From the NCBI GenBank assembly GCA_964475595.1, contig CAYYXG010000008.1, positions 48,991-112,990 on the forward strand: DNA of 64,000 nt, read 5' to 3'. The stretch comes from RGEC01 sp964475595 (GTDB lineage: Bacteria > Bacteroidota > Bacteroidia > NS11-12g > UBA955). Shown piece after piece: positions 49,330-58,236 of the stretch. Each line of letters opens with the position of its first letter. Position 1 is the first letter of the stretch. The translations under genes were made by a program, and so were the position numbers. The notes beneath the pieces are model-generated. The model worked only from the letters and a program-made list of their open reading frames with translations. It ran no database searches and was not told where the DNA came from.

Positions 49330-50186
49330 TCTCCTGCCCTGAATAGTTTGTCTTTTTCCTGCGCTGTAAGACTGTCATAACCCGTGGCATTGATTTTGTC
49401 TAAAATGCGGTCAATTTCTTCCTGAGAAACACTTGTTTTGGGATTGCTGCTGTTTTTTGTTTTGTTGATACTGACCTTAGCACTGCGCTTGGGCTTGACT
49501 TTTTTCGCTGCAAAGAGATTTCGCAAAAAATCGCTAATTGCATCCACACCGGGGATGGTAATAGTTCCTTTGGTGTGTAGCATGTAACCCAGCCCGAAGG
49601 CGGCACCGCCCAAATGACAAATATAGCCTCCCTGATTATCGGGTCCTGAAGAGCCCAATAAATCCAGCACCACCCGAAACACGGCAATCCACACCAGTTC
49701 TACAGGCAGAATGCCAAACAACATCACCCTGTAGGTGGGAAACATGACAGCAGCGCCTACGATTACTGCTGTTACCCCTCCGGAAGCGCCGACCATTCTG
49801 GCCATTTCACCACCCACTCCCAGCAGGTTATTGAACAGCATAAAAAGAAGTGCACCGGCAATACCTCCGCCTATAAAAAGTCGCCAAATATGTTTTTTAC
49901 CGGTCATTTCTTCCAAAATGCTTCCGATGAAGAATAACCAAAGCATGTTGTAGAAAAGATGGAAAAAACCGCCGTGCAGAAATATGTAGGTAAAAACAGA
50001 CCAGGGCTGATAGATGAAAAAATGCCTGTGGGGCATGAACATCAGTGCATTTACGGCCGAGGGCCAAAATAGGCCGATGATGGATGTTAGAATCCATATC
50101 CCGGAGCAAATAATAACCAGGTTCACTACCGCAGGATTGCGGCGGTTTAGGGGATTGAGGTCAGCACCGAGGAAGGTCAACGCCAT
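49326..50186 (-). CDS. Rhomboid family intramembrane serine protease (second of a tandem pair)
   Basis: A 286-residue rhomboid with six membrane helices. Catalytic residues are Ser in VGASGGVTAVIVG and His in CHLGGAAFGLGYM, with the typical HGGFFHLFYNMLWLFFIG loop-1/TM2 motif. A ~75-residue soluble C-terminal tail (KKVKPKRSAKVSINKTK...SQEEIDRILDKINATGYDSL) is absent from the first copy. The start at 50186 begins MALTFLGADLN, 1 bp after the stop of the first rhomboid. It cleaves unknown membrane proteins within the bilayer. Confidence 0.9.
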   Translation of the reverse strand: MALTFLGADLNPLNRRNPAVVNLVIICSGIWILTSIIGLFWPSAVNALMFMPHRHFFIYQPWSVFTYIFLHGGFFHLFYNMLWLFFIGSILEEMTGKKHIWRLFIGGGIAGALLFMLFNNLLGVGGEMARMVGASGGVTAVIVGAAVMFPTYRVMLFGILPVELVWIAVFRVVLDLLGSSGPDNQGGYICHLGGAAFGLGYMLHTKGTITIPGVDAISDFLRNLFAAKKVKPKRSAKVSINKTKNSSNPKTSVSQEEIDRILDKINATGYDSLTAQEKDKLFRAGE

Positions 50187-50187
50187 A

Positions 50188-50883
50188 TTAACGCCAATTG
50201 TTTCGAATCCATTTTCTAAACCACACAAAAACAGTTAAAAATCCTGCCAGCGCACCGCCGAGGTGGGCAAAGTGGGCAAAAGGATCATTTTCCAGGTTGG
50301 TAAAGCCAAAAATCAAATCGATGGCAAGAATGATGGGTACGAGGTATTTGGCCTTGATGGGATAGGGGATGAACAGAAATACCATTTCCTCATTGGGATA
50401 GAAAAAGGCAAATGCGGCCATGATGCCATAAATGGCACCGCTGGCGCCAAGCATGGGCCCGTAAGACACTTGTTTGGTTCCTTGTTGTATGCCAAAAACA
50501 ATGTTTTCTGCTTTTCCGCTAAGATTGGGGAATAAGGTGTCTGTGAGCTGATAAACCTCAATACCCACGCTGATATAGTGCAGCAGCACCGCTCCCAGTC
50601 CGCTGATGAAGTATAGGGTAAGAAAACGCCGTGTTCCCAGTTTGTATTCAATAATTCCACCAAAAGAAATCAGGGCAATCACATTGAACAGAAAGTGGGT
50701 AAATCCGCCGTGAGCAAACATGTGTGTAATAAGTTGCCAGGGTCTGAAAGCATCGCTGTCAGGATAAAAAAGATACAGTTGTACCGGGTCAATGTTGATG
50801 TTGGGAAGGGCAATCTGGGCCATCCCTACTAGGCCTATCAGGATGATAAGGTTACGAAGACCGGGTGGTATATGATTTAGCAT
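50188..50883 (-). CDS. Rhomboid family intramembrane serine protease (first of a tandem pair)
   Basis: A 231-residue rhomboid protease. The HGGFTHFLFNVIALISFGG motif, the catalytic Ser in LGASGAIYGIMAAF and the His in HFAHLGGALAGFL are all present, spread over six membrane helices, so it should be active. It shares only the family motifs with the second copy, not overall sequence. The ATG overlaps the mutL TGA by one base, so the protease is translationally linked to a DNA repair gene, a pairing seen in many Bacteroidota. Confidence 0.9.
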   Translation of the reverse strand: MLNHIPPGLRNLIILIGLVGMAQIALPNINIDPVQLYLFYPDSDAFRPWQLITHMFAHGGFTHFLFNVIALISFGGIIEYKLGTRRFLTLYFISGLGAVLLHYISVGIEVYQLTDTLFPNLSGKAENIVFGIQQGTKQVSYGPMLGASGAIYGIMAAFAFFYPNEEMVFLFIPYPIKAKYLVPIILAIDLIFGFTNLENDPFAHFAHLGGALAGFLTVFVWFRKWIRNNWR

Positions 50884-52721
50884 CAGCGTTTATGTTTGCG
50901 AAACAACTCAAAAAGTAATTCGTCTCCAAATTTAATCCAAACGGGCTTAGCATCCGGAGCCCATTGATTTTCTTGAACGGAAAATAGTCTCATTATGAGT
51001 TGTTCGGCCTCTTGTATGCTTAAAACGGTGTCGGCAGAAAAAGCAGCTTGCCTTGCCAGGGAGAGGGCTAGACTTTGGTGCCGACTAAGTTTCATGTCGC
51101 CCTGTGTTTGCAAATAATCTTCCAATAATGCCTCCAGTACGCGGCTTTCGCTGCCTTTGCCCAGTTCCGCAGGAATGCCATTAATCATCAGGGTATTGCC
51201 GCCAAAATGGCTAAGGTCGAAGCCCAGTGATTTAAAATCGTCTATCAAATCGAGGGCGGTATGCAGCCATGCCTGATTCAGTTCAATGGTCATTGGGAAA
51301 AGCAGTTGCTGGCAGTGTCCGGCTTGCTTCTGAAGTCCTTTAAGGAAGCCCTCGTACAGGACTTTAATATGGGCTGCGCGTTTATCTATCAGGAATAATC
51401 CTCCGTTAATTTTGGCCACCAGGTATCCCGTTGAGAGCGAAAAAACCGATTCTACTTTCCATTCTGTAGATGCCGGCAACAAGCTGTTATCTTCCGGAAC
51501 TCCTTTACTTTCGGTGGTGATGCTGCCGGTTTGGTCAATCGGGCCTAAAATCTTTTGCCAGTCTTGTTTTTGGGGGCGTGAATAGCTCTCTTCAAAGGGG
51601 TTGTATCGGGTTTGTGTCTGGGGTTGTTGAAATTCCTGAAAACCCTGTTGATGGCGATGAGTGGGAGTGGTTGAGTTTAAAAAATCTTCGAGACCACCCA
51701 TTCCGCCGAATACATCCAGATCGGGCTGAACCACAAACTGCCCCAAAACCTTTCTCACCGAAGCTTTGATAATGTTGTAAATATGCTTCTCATCCTCGAA
51801 TTTAACCTCTGTTTTGGTTGGGTGAACGTTCACATCCACTTTAGCCGGGTCTACATGCATAAACAGGCAAAAAAGCGGGTAGCTGCCTTCTTCTGCCAGT
51901 CCATCGTAGGCGGCCTGAATGGCGTGTTGAAAATAAGGACTGCGGATAAATCTACCATTCACATACAGGTATTGTTCACCTCGTGTCTTTCTGACACTTA
52001 CCGGTGAGCCAACATAACCTGTAATTTGCACTAGTTCTGTATTTTCGCTCACCGCCAGCAGGTCATCGGTTTTTTTGCCGGAAAGCACGTCGGCTATGCG
52101 CTGCCTGAGGGTGGCGGGCTTTAAGTCATAAACTTCTGCACCCTGATTATACATGCTGAAAGCAATCTGTGGATGGGCCAGGGCCTGACGCTGAAATTCT
52201 TCCAGAATATGGCGTGTTTCGACAGAAATGGATTTTAGAAAATTACGGCGAGCCGGGATATTGTAAAACAGATTGCGAACAGCAATAGAAGTGCCGACGG
52301 GTGCGGCTGTCAGGGATTGTTCCAGTACAGTACTGCCCTCGATTCGAATAAAAACAGCGGCATCGTCCTGTTCACGGCGGGTTTTCATCTCTACCTGCGC
52401 TACAGCTGCGATACTCGCCAGGGCTTCACCGCGAAAACCATAAGTATTCAGCGAAAACAGATCCTGCGCTCGGCTGATTTTGCTGGTGGCATGTCTTTCC
52501 CAGCACATGCGGGCATCGGTTTCGCTCATGCCTCGGCCATTATCTATCACCTGAATGAGGGTGGAGCCACCGTCTTTGATGAGCAGACGTATTTCGGTAG
52601 CCCCGGCATCCAGACAATTCTCAAGCAGCTCCTTTACTGCGCTGGCAGGGCGCTGCACCACCTCGCCTGCGGCAATTTGGTTGGCTACTGAATCCGGTAA
52701 TAGTTTGATTACGTCTGACAA
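50883..52721 (-). CDS. mutL: DNA mismatch repair protein MutL
   Basis: A 612-residue mismatch-repair ATPase. GHKL motifs are ELLENCLDAGATEI (ATP-Mg Asn), DNGRGM and TYGFRGEALASIAAV, followed by the KTRGEQYLYVNGRFI region; a variable linker leads to the dimerisation domain. Where MutL endonucleases carry DQHAxxE, this protein has LIDKRAAHIKVLYE, so metal-dependent nicking is doubtful. I place the start at TTG 52721 (MSDVIKLLPDSVANQIAAGE), which matches the family N-terminus and lies 6 nt after a perfect -7 box; a GTG 18 bp upstream would fall inside that box. First gene of an operon with two rhomboids and an EEP protein. Confidence 0.95.
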   Translation of the reverse strand: MSDVIKLLPDSVANQIAAGEVVQRPASAVKELLENCLDAGATEIRLLIKDGGSTLIQVIDNGRGMSETDARMCWERHATSKISRAQDLFSLNTYGFRGEALASIAAVAQVEMKTRREQDDAAVFIRIEGSTVLEQSLTAAPVGTSIAVRNLFYNIPARRNFLKSISVETRHILEEFQRQALAHPQIAFSMYNQGAEVYDLKPATLRQRIADVLSGKKTDDLLAVSENTELVQITGYVGSPVSVRKTRGEQYLYVNGRFIRSPYFQHAIQAAYDGLAEEGSYPLFCLFMHVDPAKVDVNVHPTKTEVKFEDEKHIYNIIKASVRKVLGQFVVQPDLDVFGGMGGLEDFLNSTTPTHRHQQGFQEFQQPQTQTRYNPFEESYSRPQKQDWQKILGPIDQTGSITTESKGVPEDNSLLPASTEWKVESVFSLSTGYLVAKINGGLFLIDKRAAHIKVLYEGFLKGLQKQAGHCQQLLFPMTIELNQAWLHTALDLIDDFKSLGFDLSHFGGNTLMINGIPAELGKGSESRVLEALLEDYLQTQGDMKLSRHQSLALSLARQAAFSADTVLSIQEAEQLIMRLFSVQENQWAPDAKPVWIKFGDELLFELFRKHKR

Positions 52722-52727
52722 GAACTT

Positions 52728-52735
52728 CAAATATA
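52728..52735 (-). promoter_or_regulatory. -7 promoter box of the mutL operon (leaderless arrangement)
   Basis: The minus strand reads TATATTTG, a perfect TAnnTTTG, then AAGTTC and the TTG start of mutL. It decides the start codon in favour of TTG 52721. Confidence 0.55.
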
Positions 52736-52785
52736 ACACCCACTCCCCGTTCGCTTATAACATCTTGTTAACGAACCCCTGTGGA

Positions 52786-53646
52786 TTATTTTCTGAAAAT
52801 AGCCGCACACCATTCGTCCAACCGCGTGCTGTTAATTTGAGTGGCGCCCATTCCTTCAAAACTTTGATTGAGAATCGTCAAATCCTGCTCATAAAATCCT
52901 GAAACAAATAGCATTCCACCGGGTTTGAGCACTCTGAGGTATTCTTTTCCATCAGTCATTAATACATTCAGGTGAATATTGGCCAGTATCAGGTCAAAAC
53001 ACCCATCAGCCATGGGTTTGAGTAAACCAACATCACCATGTTGTGCGTTGAATACTGTGCAGTGATTGGCTTGGGCATTGTCGATGGCATTTTCTACTGC
53101 CCAGGGTTCATTGTCAATACTAATCACAAGGGTGGCCCCCATTTTATCTGCAAGAATGCCCAGCACTCCGGTTCCGCAACCCATGTCCAGTATTTCTGCG
53201 TGTTTAAAATGTTCGGTTTGCTGCAGCATCAGTGAAATCATCATTTGGGTGGTGCGATGGTGACCGGTTCCAAAACTCATGCGGGGTTCTATGGTGATGC
53301 AGTATTCGATTTCAGGCCCTTCAGGGTGAAAAGGTGCACGGATATGCACGACATTATCTACGGTGATGGGATCAAAAAACTGTTTTTCCCATTCCGCATT
53401 CCAGTTTTGTTTTTCAATTAATGCTGTTTCAATGGGGTTACTGCAATATGGGGAAAGGGTTTCGCGGATTTCAGCCAATACATTGTCATCGATGGCTTCC
53501 GCATGCGCAAAAGCCATCACATGGTCATCGTGGGTTTCGAAGGTGTTAAAGGGAAATTCCCCCAGCAGGGCAAGCATTATTTCGGTGTTTTGCTGCTTCG
53601 GTTCTGCGGCAAAAGCCGTTAAGCGGAGAAAGGTTCCTTCGTTCAT
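52786..53646 (-). CDS. prmA: Ribosomal protein L11 methyltransferase
   Basis: PrmA trimethylates ribosomal protein L11. The 286-residue protein has an N-terminal substrate-recognition domain (to ~110), then a class I methyltransferase domain with RMSFGTGHHRTTQMMISLML (the conserved FGTGxHxTT), LDMGCGTGVLGILADKMGA (SAM motif I) and LILANIHLNVL. The ATG at 53646 overlaps the stop of the upstream lipoprotein gene by 4 bp; the frame runs 10 codons further upstream but without conservation. Confidence 0.94.
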   Translation of the reverse strand: MNEGTFLRLTAFAAEPKQQNTEIMLALLGEFPFNTFETHDDHVMAFAHAEAIDDNVLAEIRETLSPYCSNPIETALIEKQNWNAEWEKQFFDPITVDNVVHIRAPFHPEGPEIEYCITIEPRMSFGTGHHRTTQMMISLMLQQTEHFKHAEILDMGCGTGVLGILADKMGATLVISIDNEPWAVENAIDNAQANHCTVFNAQHGDVGLLKPMADGCFDLILANIHLNVLMTDGKEYLRVLKPGGMLFVSGFYEQDLTILNQSFEGMGATQINSTRLDEWCAAIFRK

Positions 53647-54788
53647 GGTTTTTTTCGGGCCGATTGCAGGTTGCACTCCCTGAATTGGGCATTGTATCCA
53701 ATGAGGAATGGCAGGGAATCCGACGCGCCCTTTTCGTAAGCGGCTTTCAGGTTGGGTTGGAATTCTCTGGCAAAAAGCGGTATAGTCCGTGTGTAGCGTC
53801 CCAATAGTTTTACTTCAAAACCGTTTTCAAGCATGAATGCGTAGGGCAATCCACTGTCATCCTGCATCAGTCTTACCGTTCGGTTGTTGACAAAATTGCG
53901 GAGGGTGCTAAATGATTCGTAATGCATAAGATAACTGGCGGCTTTAAAAAAGGTCATCACCTTTCCGCGTTTGGCAAGCCATTTCATTAGCATGGGTTTT
54001 TGTGCGAGCCCTGCATTGCTTACATCGTAACTGAAATAAATGAGCTCGCGTACTTGCTTATCGCCCTGCATGGTATAGCCAATTTTATAGGCGATTCCCT
54101 GGTGGTCAAGTCTCATTTCTTTCCCTGCGGTATCCAGATTAAAATGCTGAATGTAGTGGATGTTTGCGTTAAACCTTGCCATGTAAAAAAGCACGGTGTG
54201 CAGGGTGCCATTCAGCAGCCCTTTGCGGAAATCCACCGCCATGCTTTTGGTGCGAAAAAAACCAAGACGGTGCGGAAAAAAGAGACTATTTGGAAGGTTC
54301 TGCAGGTATACCCGAAGCGCACTATCATGCTGTCTGTCCGGCTCAAAAACAGTTCCTGTGGGTTCCAGTCCAATCATGATGGTGGTGTCTGCTTTCGGAA
54401 AAAAAAGATGGGCATAATAGAAATCACCCCCTGCAAAGGGATAAAACAACGTTTTGGGGTCTGTGGGCTGTTCCATTCCGGCCTTTTTTATCCAGGTTTC
54501 AATGGGATTTCCGATTCTTTGCTGCAGGGTTGACCATTTTTCATCGTTCCCAAGGGTAGATTTGGTCCAGGTTGCCGATCTTTGAGAGGCAGCAAATTGA
54601 TTGGGCATGCCGGCAATAAATTTCGAAAATTCTGTTAATTGAGAGTCGGCAGGCAAACTTAGTTTGGCACTGTCGGTGGGGCTTTTTTTGTTGGGGGTGG
54701 AAATGGTGTCGATTTCGGAGGCCTCTCGGTTATTGCCGGTGCAGAAAGCCAGTAAAACCATAACCGGCAGGGTAAAAATGAATCGCAT
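53643..54788 (-). CDS. Conserved lipoprotein of unknown function
   Basis: A 381-residue putative lipoprotein: signal MRFIFTLPVMVLLAFC with Cys16 as lipid site, then a low-complexity Ser/Thr/Asp linker (to ~50) and a globular domain. The globular part is rich in aromatic residues (LFYPFAGGDFYYAHLFFP; HSALRVYLQ-like helices) and lacks motifs I can tie to an enzyme. Proteins of this size and layout occur widely in Bacteroidota upstream of prmA-type genes, but I cannot name the family. A perfect -7 box (TACCTTTG on this strand) lies 10 nt before the ATG. Overlaps prmA by 4 bp. Confidence 0.65.
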   Translation of the reverse strand: MRFIFTLPVMVLLAFCTGNNREASEIDTISTPNKKSPTDSAKLSLPADSQLTEFSKFIAGMPNQFAASQRSATWTKSTLGNDEKWSTLQQRIGNPIETWIKKAGMEQPTDPKTLFYPFAGGDFYYAHLFFPKADTTIMIGLEPTGTVFEPDRQHDSALRVYLQNLPNSLFFPHRLGFFRTKSMAVDFRKGLLNGTLHTVLFYMARFNANIHYIQHFNLDTAGKEMRLDHQGIAYKIGYTMQGDKQVRELIYFSYDVSNAGLAQKPMLMKWLAKRGKVMTFFKAASYLMHYESFSTLRNFVNNRTVRLMQDDSGLPYAFMLENGFEVKLLGRYTRTIPLFAREFQPNLKAAYEKGASDSLPFLIGYNAQFRECNLQSARKKP

Positions 54789-54861
54789 AATTACACCGCA
54801 AAGGTAACATAATATGTGACCAATGTGATTTATCTCACAACCAAAAGGGCTCTGTAAGTGT

Positions 54862-54869
54862 TAACTTAG
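54862..54869 (+). promoter_or_regulatory. -7 promoter box of the lipocalin gene (leaderless arrangement)
   Basis: TAACTTAG, one mismatch to TAnnTTTG, ends 4 nt before the GTG start at 54874, the same spacing as at recR. Confidence 0.45.
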
Positions 54870-54873
54870 CGCA

Positions 54874-55374
54874 GTGAGAATCATAATATTGCTTGTCAGT
54901 GCTTTGCTAATGTCTTGTATGCATGCCTCTAAAAAACATACTGTAAATCGTTTGGATATCCGCAGATATGCCGGTGTTTGGTATGAAATTGCACGGTTTC
55001 CACACCGGTTTGAAAAGGATCTGCAGAAGGTAACTGCCACCTATTCACTCCTAGAAAATGGGGGTATAAAGGTCACTAACCGTGGCATTAATGGGAAAGG
55101 CAAGTGGAAAGAGGTAAATGGAAAGGCGTTTGTACCGGATTCAGCGGAGCCGGGTAAACTAAAAGTGCAGTTTTTTTGGCCTTTTCGGGCACCGTATTGG
55201 GTGCATCGCATCGATGAGGATTATCGTTTTGCCTTGGTCGGAGGTCCCGGAAGTGACTACCTGTGGGTGCTTTGCCGCGATAAAACCATGCCTGAAGCCA
55301 TATATCAGGATTATCTGAAAACCGCACAGGAGCTGGGGTATGATATTTCCCGTCTGGAAATGGTACAACAATAA
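54874..55374 (+). CDS. blc: Bacterial lipocalin (Blc-like lipoprotein)
   Basis: A 166-residue outer-membrane lipocalin. The signal ends LLVSALLMSC with Cys15 as lipid site. The lipocalin fold shows YAGVWYEIARFPHRFEKDL (the GxW motif), ATYSLLENGGIKVTNRG, a central LKVQFFWPFRAPYWV strand and YLWVLCRDKTM, plus the C-terminal helix. Homologues bind lysophospholipids or fatty acids and are linked to envelope stress. The start is GTG, placed by the signal peptide and by a -7 box 4 nt before it. The stop codon abuts the stop of the convergent hydrolase gene. Confidence 0.9.
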   Translation: MRIIILLVSALLMSCMHASKKHTVNRLDIRRYAGVWYEIARFPHRFEKDLQKVTATYSLLENGGIKVTNRGINGKGKWKEVNGKAFVPDSAEPGKLKVQFFWPFRAPYWVHRIDEDYRFALVGGPGSDYLWVLCRDKTMPEAIYQDYLKTAQELGYDISRLEMVQQ

Positions 55375-56244
55375 TCAGTTCGTGTATTTTCCGAAAAACT
55401 CCCAAATGGCAGGAAGTTCGCTGCGCCAATAGGTGAAATCATGTCCTGCTGCTGTATCAATGTGCAGAAACACCTTGTCGATGCTTGAAGTTTTGCCTTT
55501 TAGTACCGCGGCAAATTCCCGGGTTTGTCTGTAGGGCACCACGTTATCCTTTAGGCCATGTCCCAGATAAATAGGGGTTTTCAGCTTATTGGCAAAGGTT
55601 TGAGGATTGTCTGTCTCAATCCATGTTTTTTTATAAAGCTCATAGGGTCCGTATGTAAGCCGCATGAGGTTGTCATTCGGCATACTGGCCTGATTGTAAT
55701 CCCCGCTTAGTGCCGCAGCGGCATGAAACCAATCCGGTTTGTGTTCACAAAGCAGTGCCACTCCGCGGGCTCCTGTGCTAAGGCCTAACACCAGGTTTTT
55801 CTCAGTAAATAAGCCGTACTGGTTTTTTAGCATTTCCAGTGCAGAATCCAACTTGGGTAAGGTAGGGAATGCCCGGAAATCCTGACGGGTTTGAGGGAAA
55901 TAACGGGTGGCATAAACGCTTCGCCCCATTTGAGGGGCAATTACCCTGAAACCCTTTTTGAGCGCGGTTTCACATACATTTGTGCTGTCGCACCATTTGC
56001 GGTTGCTAAAATCCCAGCCGGGTAGCAATAGTAAATCGCCTTTTACTAAAACCCCTTTTTTTGGGATCTGTATGTAGCATTCAAGGTCGTTTACGGTTAA
56101 CAATGTGTCGTGCAATAGTATTGCCTTGGTTTTGGGTTGAATGCTGTCCAAATGCGCTTCGGTGTGGGGCTTTCCTTGACAGCCCGTTGCCGGTATCATC
56201 GATGGCAGGAGGTACAGAAAATAAATCAGGCCAAGCTTTTTCAT
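55375..56244 (-). CDS. Exported alpha/beta hydrolase (esterase-like)
   Basis: A 289-residue protein. The start at 56244 (MKKLGLIYFLYLLPSMIPAT, then GC) gives a lipoprotein-type signal with Cys22; the frame is open 27 codons upstream. The alpha/beta-hydrolase domain has the nucleophile Ser in GLSTGARG (GxSxG-like), an Asp in HGLKDNVVPYRQT and the His in AAGHDFTYW. This triad order fits serine esterases or peptidases of the prolyl-oligopeptidase type; the substrate is unknown. Probably a periplasmic or outer-membrane lipoprotein. It follows the SRAP gene by 4 bp. Confidence 0.75.
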   Translation of the reverse strand: MKKLGLIYFLYLLPSMIPATGCQGKPHTEAHLDSIQPKTKAILLHDTLLTVNDLECYIQIPKKGVLVKGDLLLLPGWDFSNRKWCDSTNVCETALKKGFRVIAPQMGRSVYATRYFPQTRQDFRAFPTLPKLDSALEMLKNQYGLFTEKNLVLGLSTGARGVALLCEHKPDWFHAAAALSGDYNQASMPNDNLMRLTYGPYELYKKTWIETDNPQTFANKLKTPIYLGHGLKDNVVPYRQTREFAAVLKGKTSSIDKVFLHIDTAAGHDFTYWRSELPAIWEFFGKYTN

Positions 56245-56248
56245 GTGA

Positions 56249-56968
56249 TTAAAACAAGGTAGGTGAAAATTCCGGATAGGTATATGGCCGCTGTATTTCG
56301 GGGATATTTCGATTTTCGCGAACACGGCTGGCCAGCGGTGAAATGGGGTGTGCCTTCAACAGCTTGTCATCGCAGGGTTTTACCAGTTCAAGCGCCTGTT
56401 CATCAGCACCAAAAATCCATTTATTCCAGTCATCGGGTGCTAAAATCAATGGCTGTCTTTTTTTGGTGTTGTGAATTTCGCTAAGTAGCGGTCCGGAGGG
56501 GCAGGTTACTACTGCAAAAGTTCCAAAGGTTTCTCCGGTTTCATGGTTAACCCAATGTGATGCAATTCCTGCCACCAAAAAGAAATCATCTGAGGAAGGA
56601 AAAATATAGTAGGGGTATTTCTTTTTATTCCATTCTCGCCATTCATAAAATCCGGCCATAGGCACCAGAATTCGATGGCTTTCAAAAGCGTGGTGAAACA
56701 TGGGTTTTTCATGCAGGGTTTCACCTTTGGCATTCAATCCGTATTCGCGCAGCGATTCGGCTTTTTCAGCGGTTTTTACCCATTCGGGAATCAGCCCCCA
56801 ATGCATGTTTTCTGCATGCAATTCTGTATTGGCCGCCACTACCGGCATGATGGGGTAGGTGAATGCCGAAATAAAATAGCCGGGTTCCGGAATCTGCACC
56901 GCTTCTTTGAGGTTGAGACGGCTTTGCAGGGCCTCTGCTTTAAAATTGACCGAATAGGAAAAACACAT
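56249..56968 (-). CDS. SOS response-associated peptidase family (SRAP/HMCES-like) protein
   Basis: A 239-residue SRAP domain protein. Cys2 of MCFSYSVNF, exposed after removal of Met, forms the thiazolidine crosslink with abasic sites in single-stranded DNA in YedK/HMCES. Other family marks are MHWGLIPEW, NAKGETLHEKPMF, GFYEWREW (catalytic Glu) and CPSGPLLSEIHN with the active-site His. The ATG at 56968 is required to put Cys at position 2; the longer frame beginning 14 codons earlier cannot be correct. Protects abasic sites at replication forks. Confidence 0.92.
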   Translation of the reverse strand: MCFSYSVNFKAEALQSRLNLKEAVQIPEPGYFISAFTYPIMPVVAANTELHAENMHWGLIPEWVKTAEKAESLREYGLNAKGETLHEKPMFHHAFESHRILVPMAGFYEWREWNKKKYPYYIFPSSDDFFLVAGIASHWVNHETGETFGTFAVVTCPSGPLLSEIHNTKKRQPLILAPDDWNKWIFGADEQALELVKPCDDKLLKAHPISPLASRVRENRNIPEIQRPYTYPEFSPTLF

Positions 56969-57039
56969 GGTTGGGGTTACGGAATTTGTTAATCGCCAAA
57001 ATGTTGTCAAATCTAATGAATCCCCGACATTTGCAGTAC

Positions 57040-58236
57040 ATGAAAATTGCGCTGATCAGAGAACGAAAATCACCTCCCGATGTGCGTGTGGCCCTAACCC
57101 CAGTGCAAAGTGCCGCACTGATGAACCGATTTCCGCAGGTTAGGGTGATTGCACAATCTTCCCCCGAACGCTGTTTTTCTGATGAAGAGTATGAAAGTGC
57201 CGGAATTGCTGTGCAGGATGACGTTTCGGATTGTGATGTAATGCTCGGTATTAAGGAAATTCCCACCGAATATTTAATTCCTGATAAAACCTATTTTTTC
57301 TTCTCTCATACCATTAAAAAGCAGCCCTACAATCAAAAAATGCTGCAGGATATTATCCGCAAGCGGATACGGTTGGTAGATTACGAAACGCTTAAATGGG
57401 AAAACGGACAGCGCGTATTGGGTTTTGGGCGTTTTGCAGGCATTGTGGGTGCATACAATGGTTTGCTGGCATGGGGTAAGAAAACGGGTTTGTTCACGCT
57501 AAAACCGGCGTGGCAATGCGAAGATTACCGCGAGTTGCTGCAACAGGCAGGAGGTGTGGATATCGGCAATATTAACATTGTGCTTACGGGTGGTGGTCGC
57601 GTGGCTAATGGCTCGCTGGATTTTTTGAGAAATCTGCGCATTCGCGAGGTAACACCCTACCAGTTTATTCATCGCAGTTATGATGAGCCGGTTTTTGTGC
57701 ATTTGAACAGCCCTGAAATTTATCGGCATAAGGAAGGTAAGCCCTGGGATACCCAGCATTTTTATGCCCACCACAGCGAGTATGAGAGCAGTTTTCGGGA
57801 TTTTTTACCCCACACAGATTTGTTGATGAATGGAATTTTCTGGACCGCCGATTTGCCGCCGTTGTTCGCCAAAGAAGACACAGCAAAAACAGATTTTCGT
57901 ATGAAGGTGATTGCTGACATTAGCTGCGATGTAGAGGGTAGCGTGCCCATTACCTGGAAGGCCACCACCATTCAGGATCCGGTTATTGGGTGGAGCCGAA
58001 GCATGCAGCACCCCTGTGATCCTTGGACCGCCGATAGTATCGACATCATGGCGGTGAGCAATTTGCCCAACGAACTGCCTTGCGATGCCAGCGAGGAATT
58101 TGGCGAGCACATGCTTCAGTACGTGTTTCCGGAGTTGTTGTCCAAAAACAGCCGAATGATAAATGGGGCGACCATAGCAGCGGCGGGTGGTCTCACAGCT
58201 ACCTATGCCTATTTGGCGGATTATGTGAATAGTTAG
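57040..58236 (+). CDS. Saccharopine dehydrogenase / alanine dehydrogenase-like oxidoreductase
   Basis: A 398-residue NAD(P)-dependent enzyme of the AlaDH/PNT N-terminal family. It begins MKIALIRERKSPPDVRVALTP, the substrate-binding block of this group, and carries VVLTGGGRVANGS-type Rossmann glycine motif (INIVLTGGGRVANGSLDFL). The second half (ADISCDVEGSVPI, TIQDPVIGWS) matches lysine-forming saccharopine dehydrogenases (LYS1-like). The true substrate could be saccharopine or another opine. The ATG at 57040 is preferred, as the family starts here and a -7-like GACATTTG ends 6 nt before it. Its stop overlaps the convergent Gre-like gene by 4 bp. Confidence 0.82.
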   Translation: MKIALIRERKSPPDVRVALTPVQSAALMNRFPQVRVIAQSSPERCFSDEEYESAGIAVQDDVSDCDVMLGIKEIPTEYLIPDKTYFFFSHTIKKQPYNQKMLQDIIRKRIRLVDYETLKWENGQRVLGFGRFAGIVGAYNGLLAWGKKTGLFTLKPAWQCEDYRELLQQAGGVDIGNINIVLTGGGRVANGSLDFLRNLRIREVTPYQFIHRSYDEPVFVHLNSPEIYRHKEGKPWDTQHFYAHHSEYESSFRDFLPHTDLLMNGIFWTADLPPLFAKEDTAKTDFRMKVIADISCDVEGSVPITWKATTIQDPVIGWSRSMQHPCDPWTADSIDIMAVSNLPNELPCDASEEFGEHMLQYVFPELLSKNSRMINGATIAAAGGLTATYAYLADYVNS

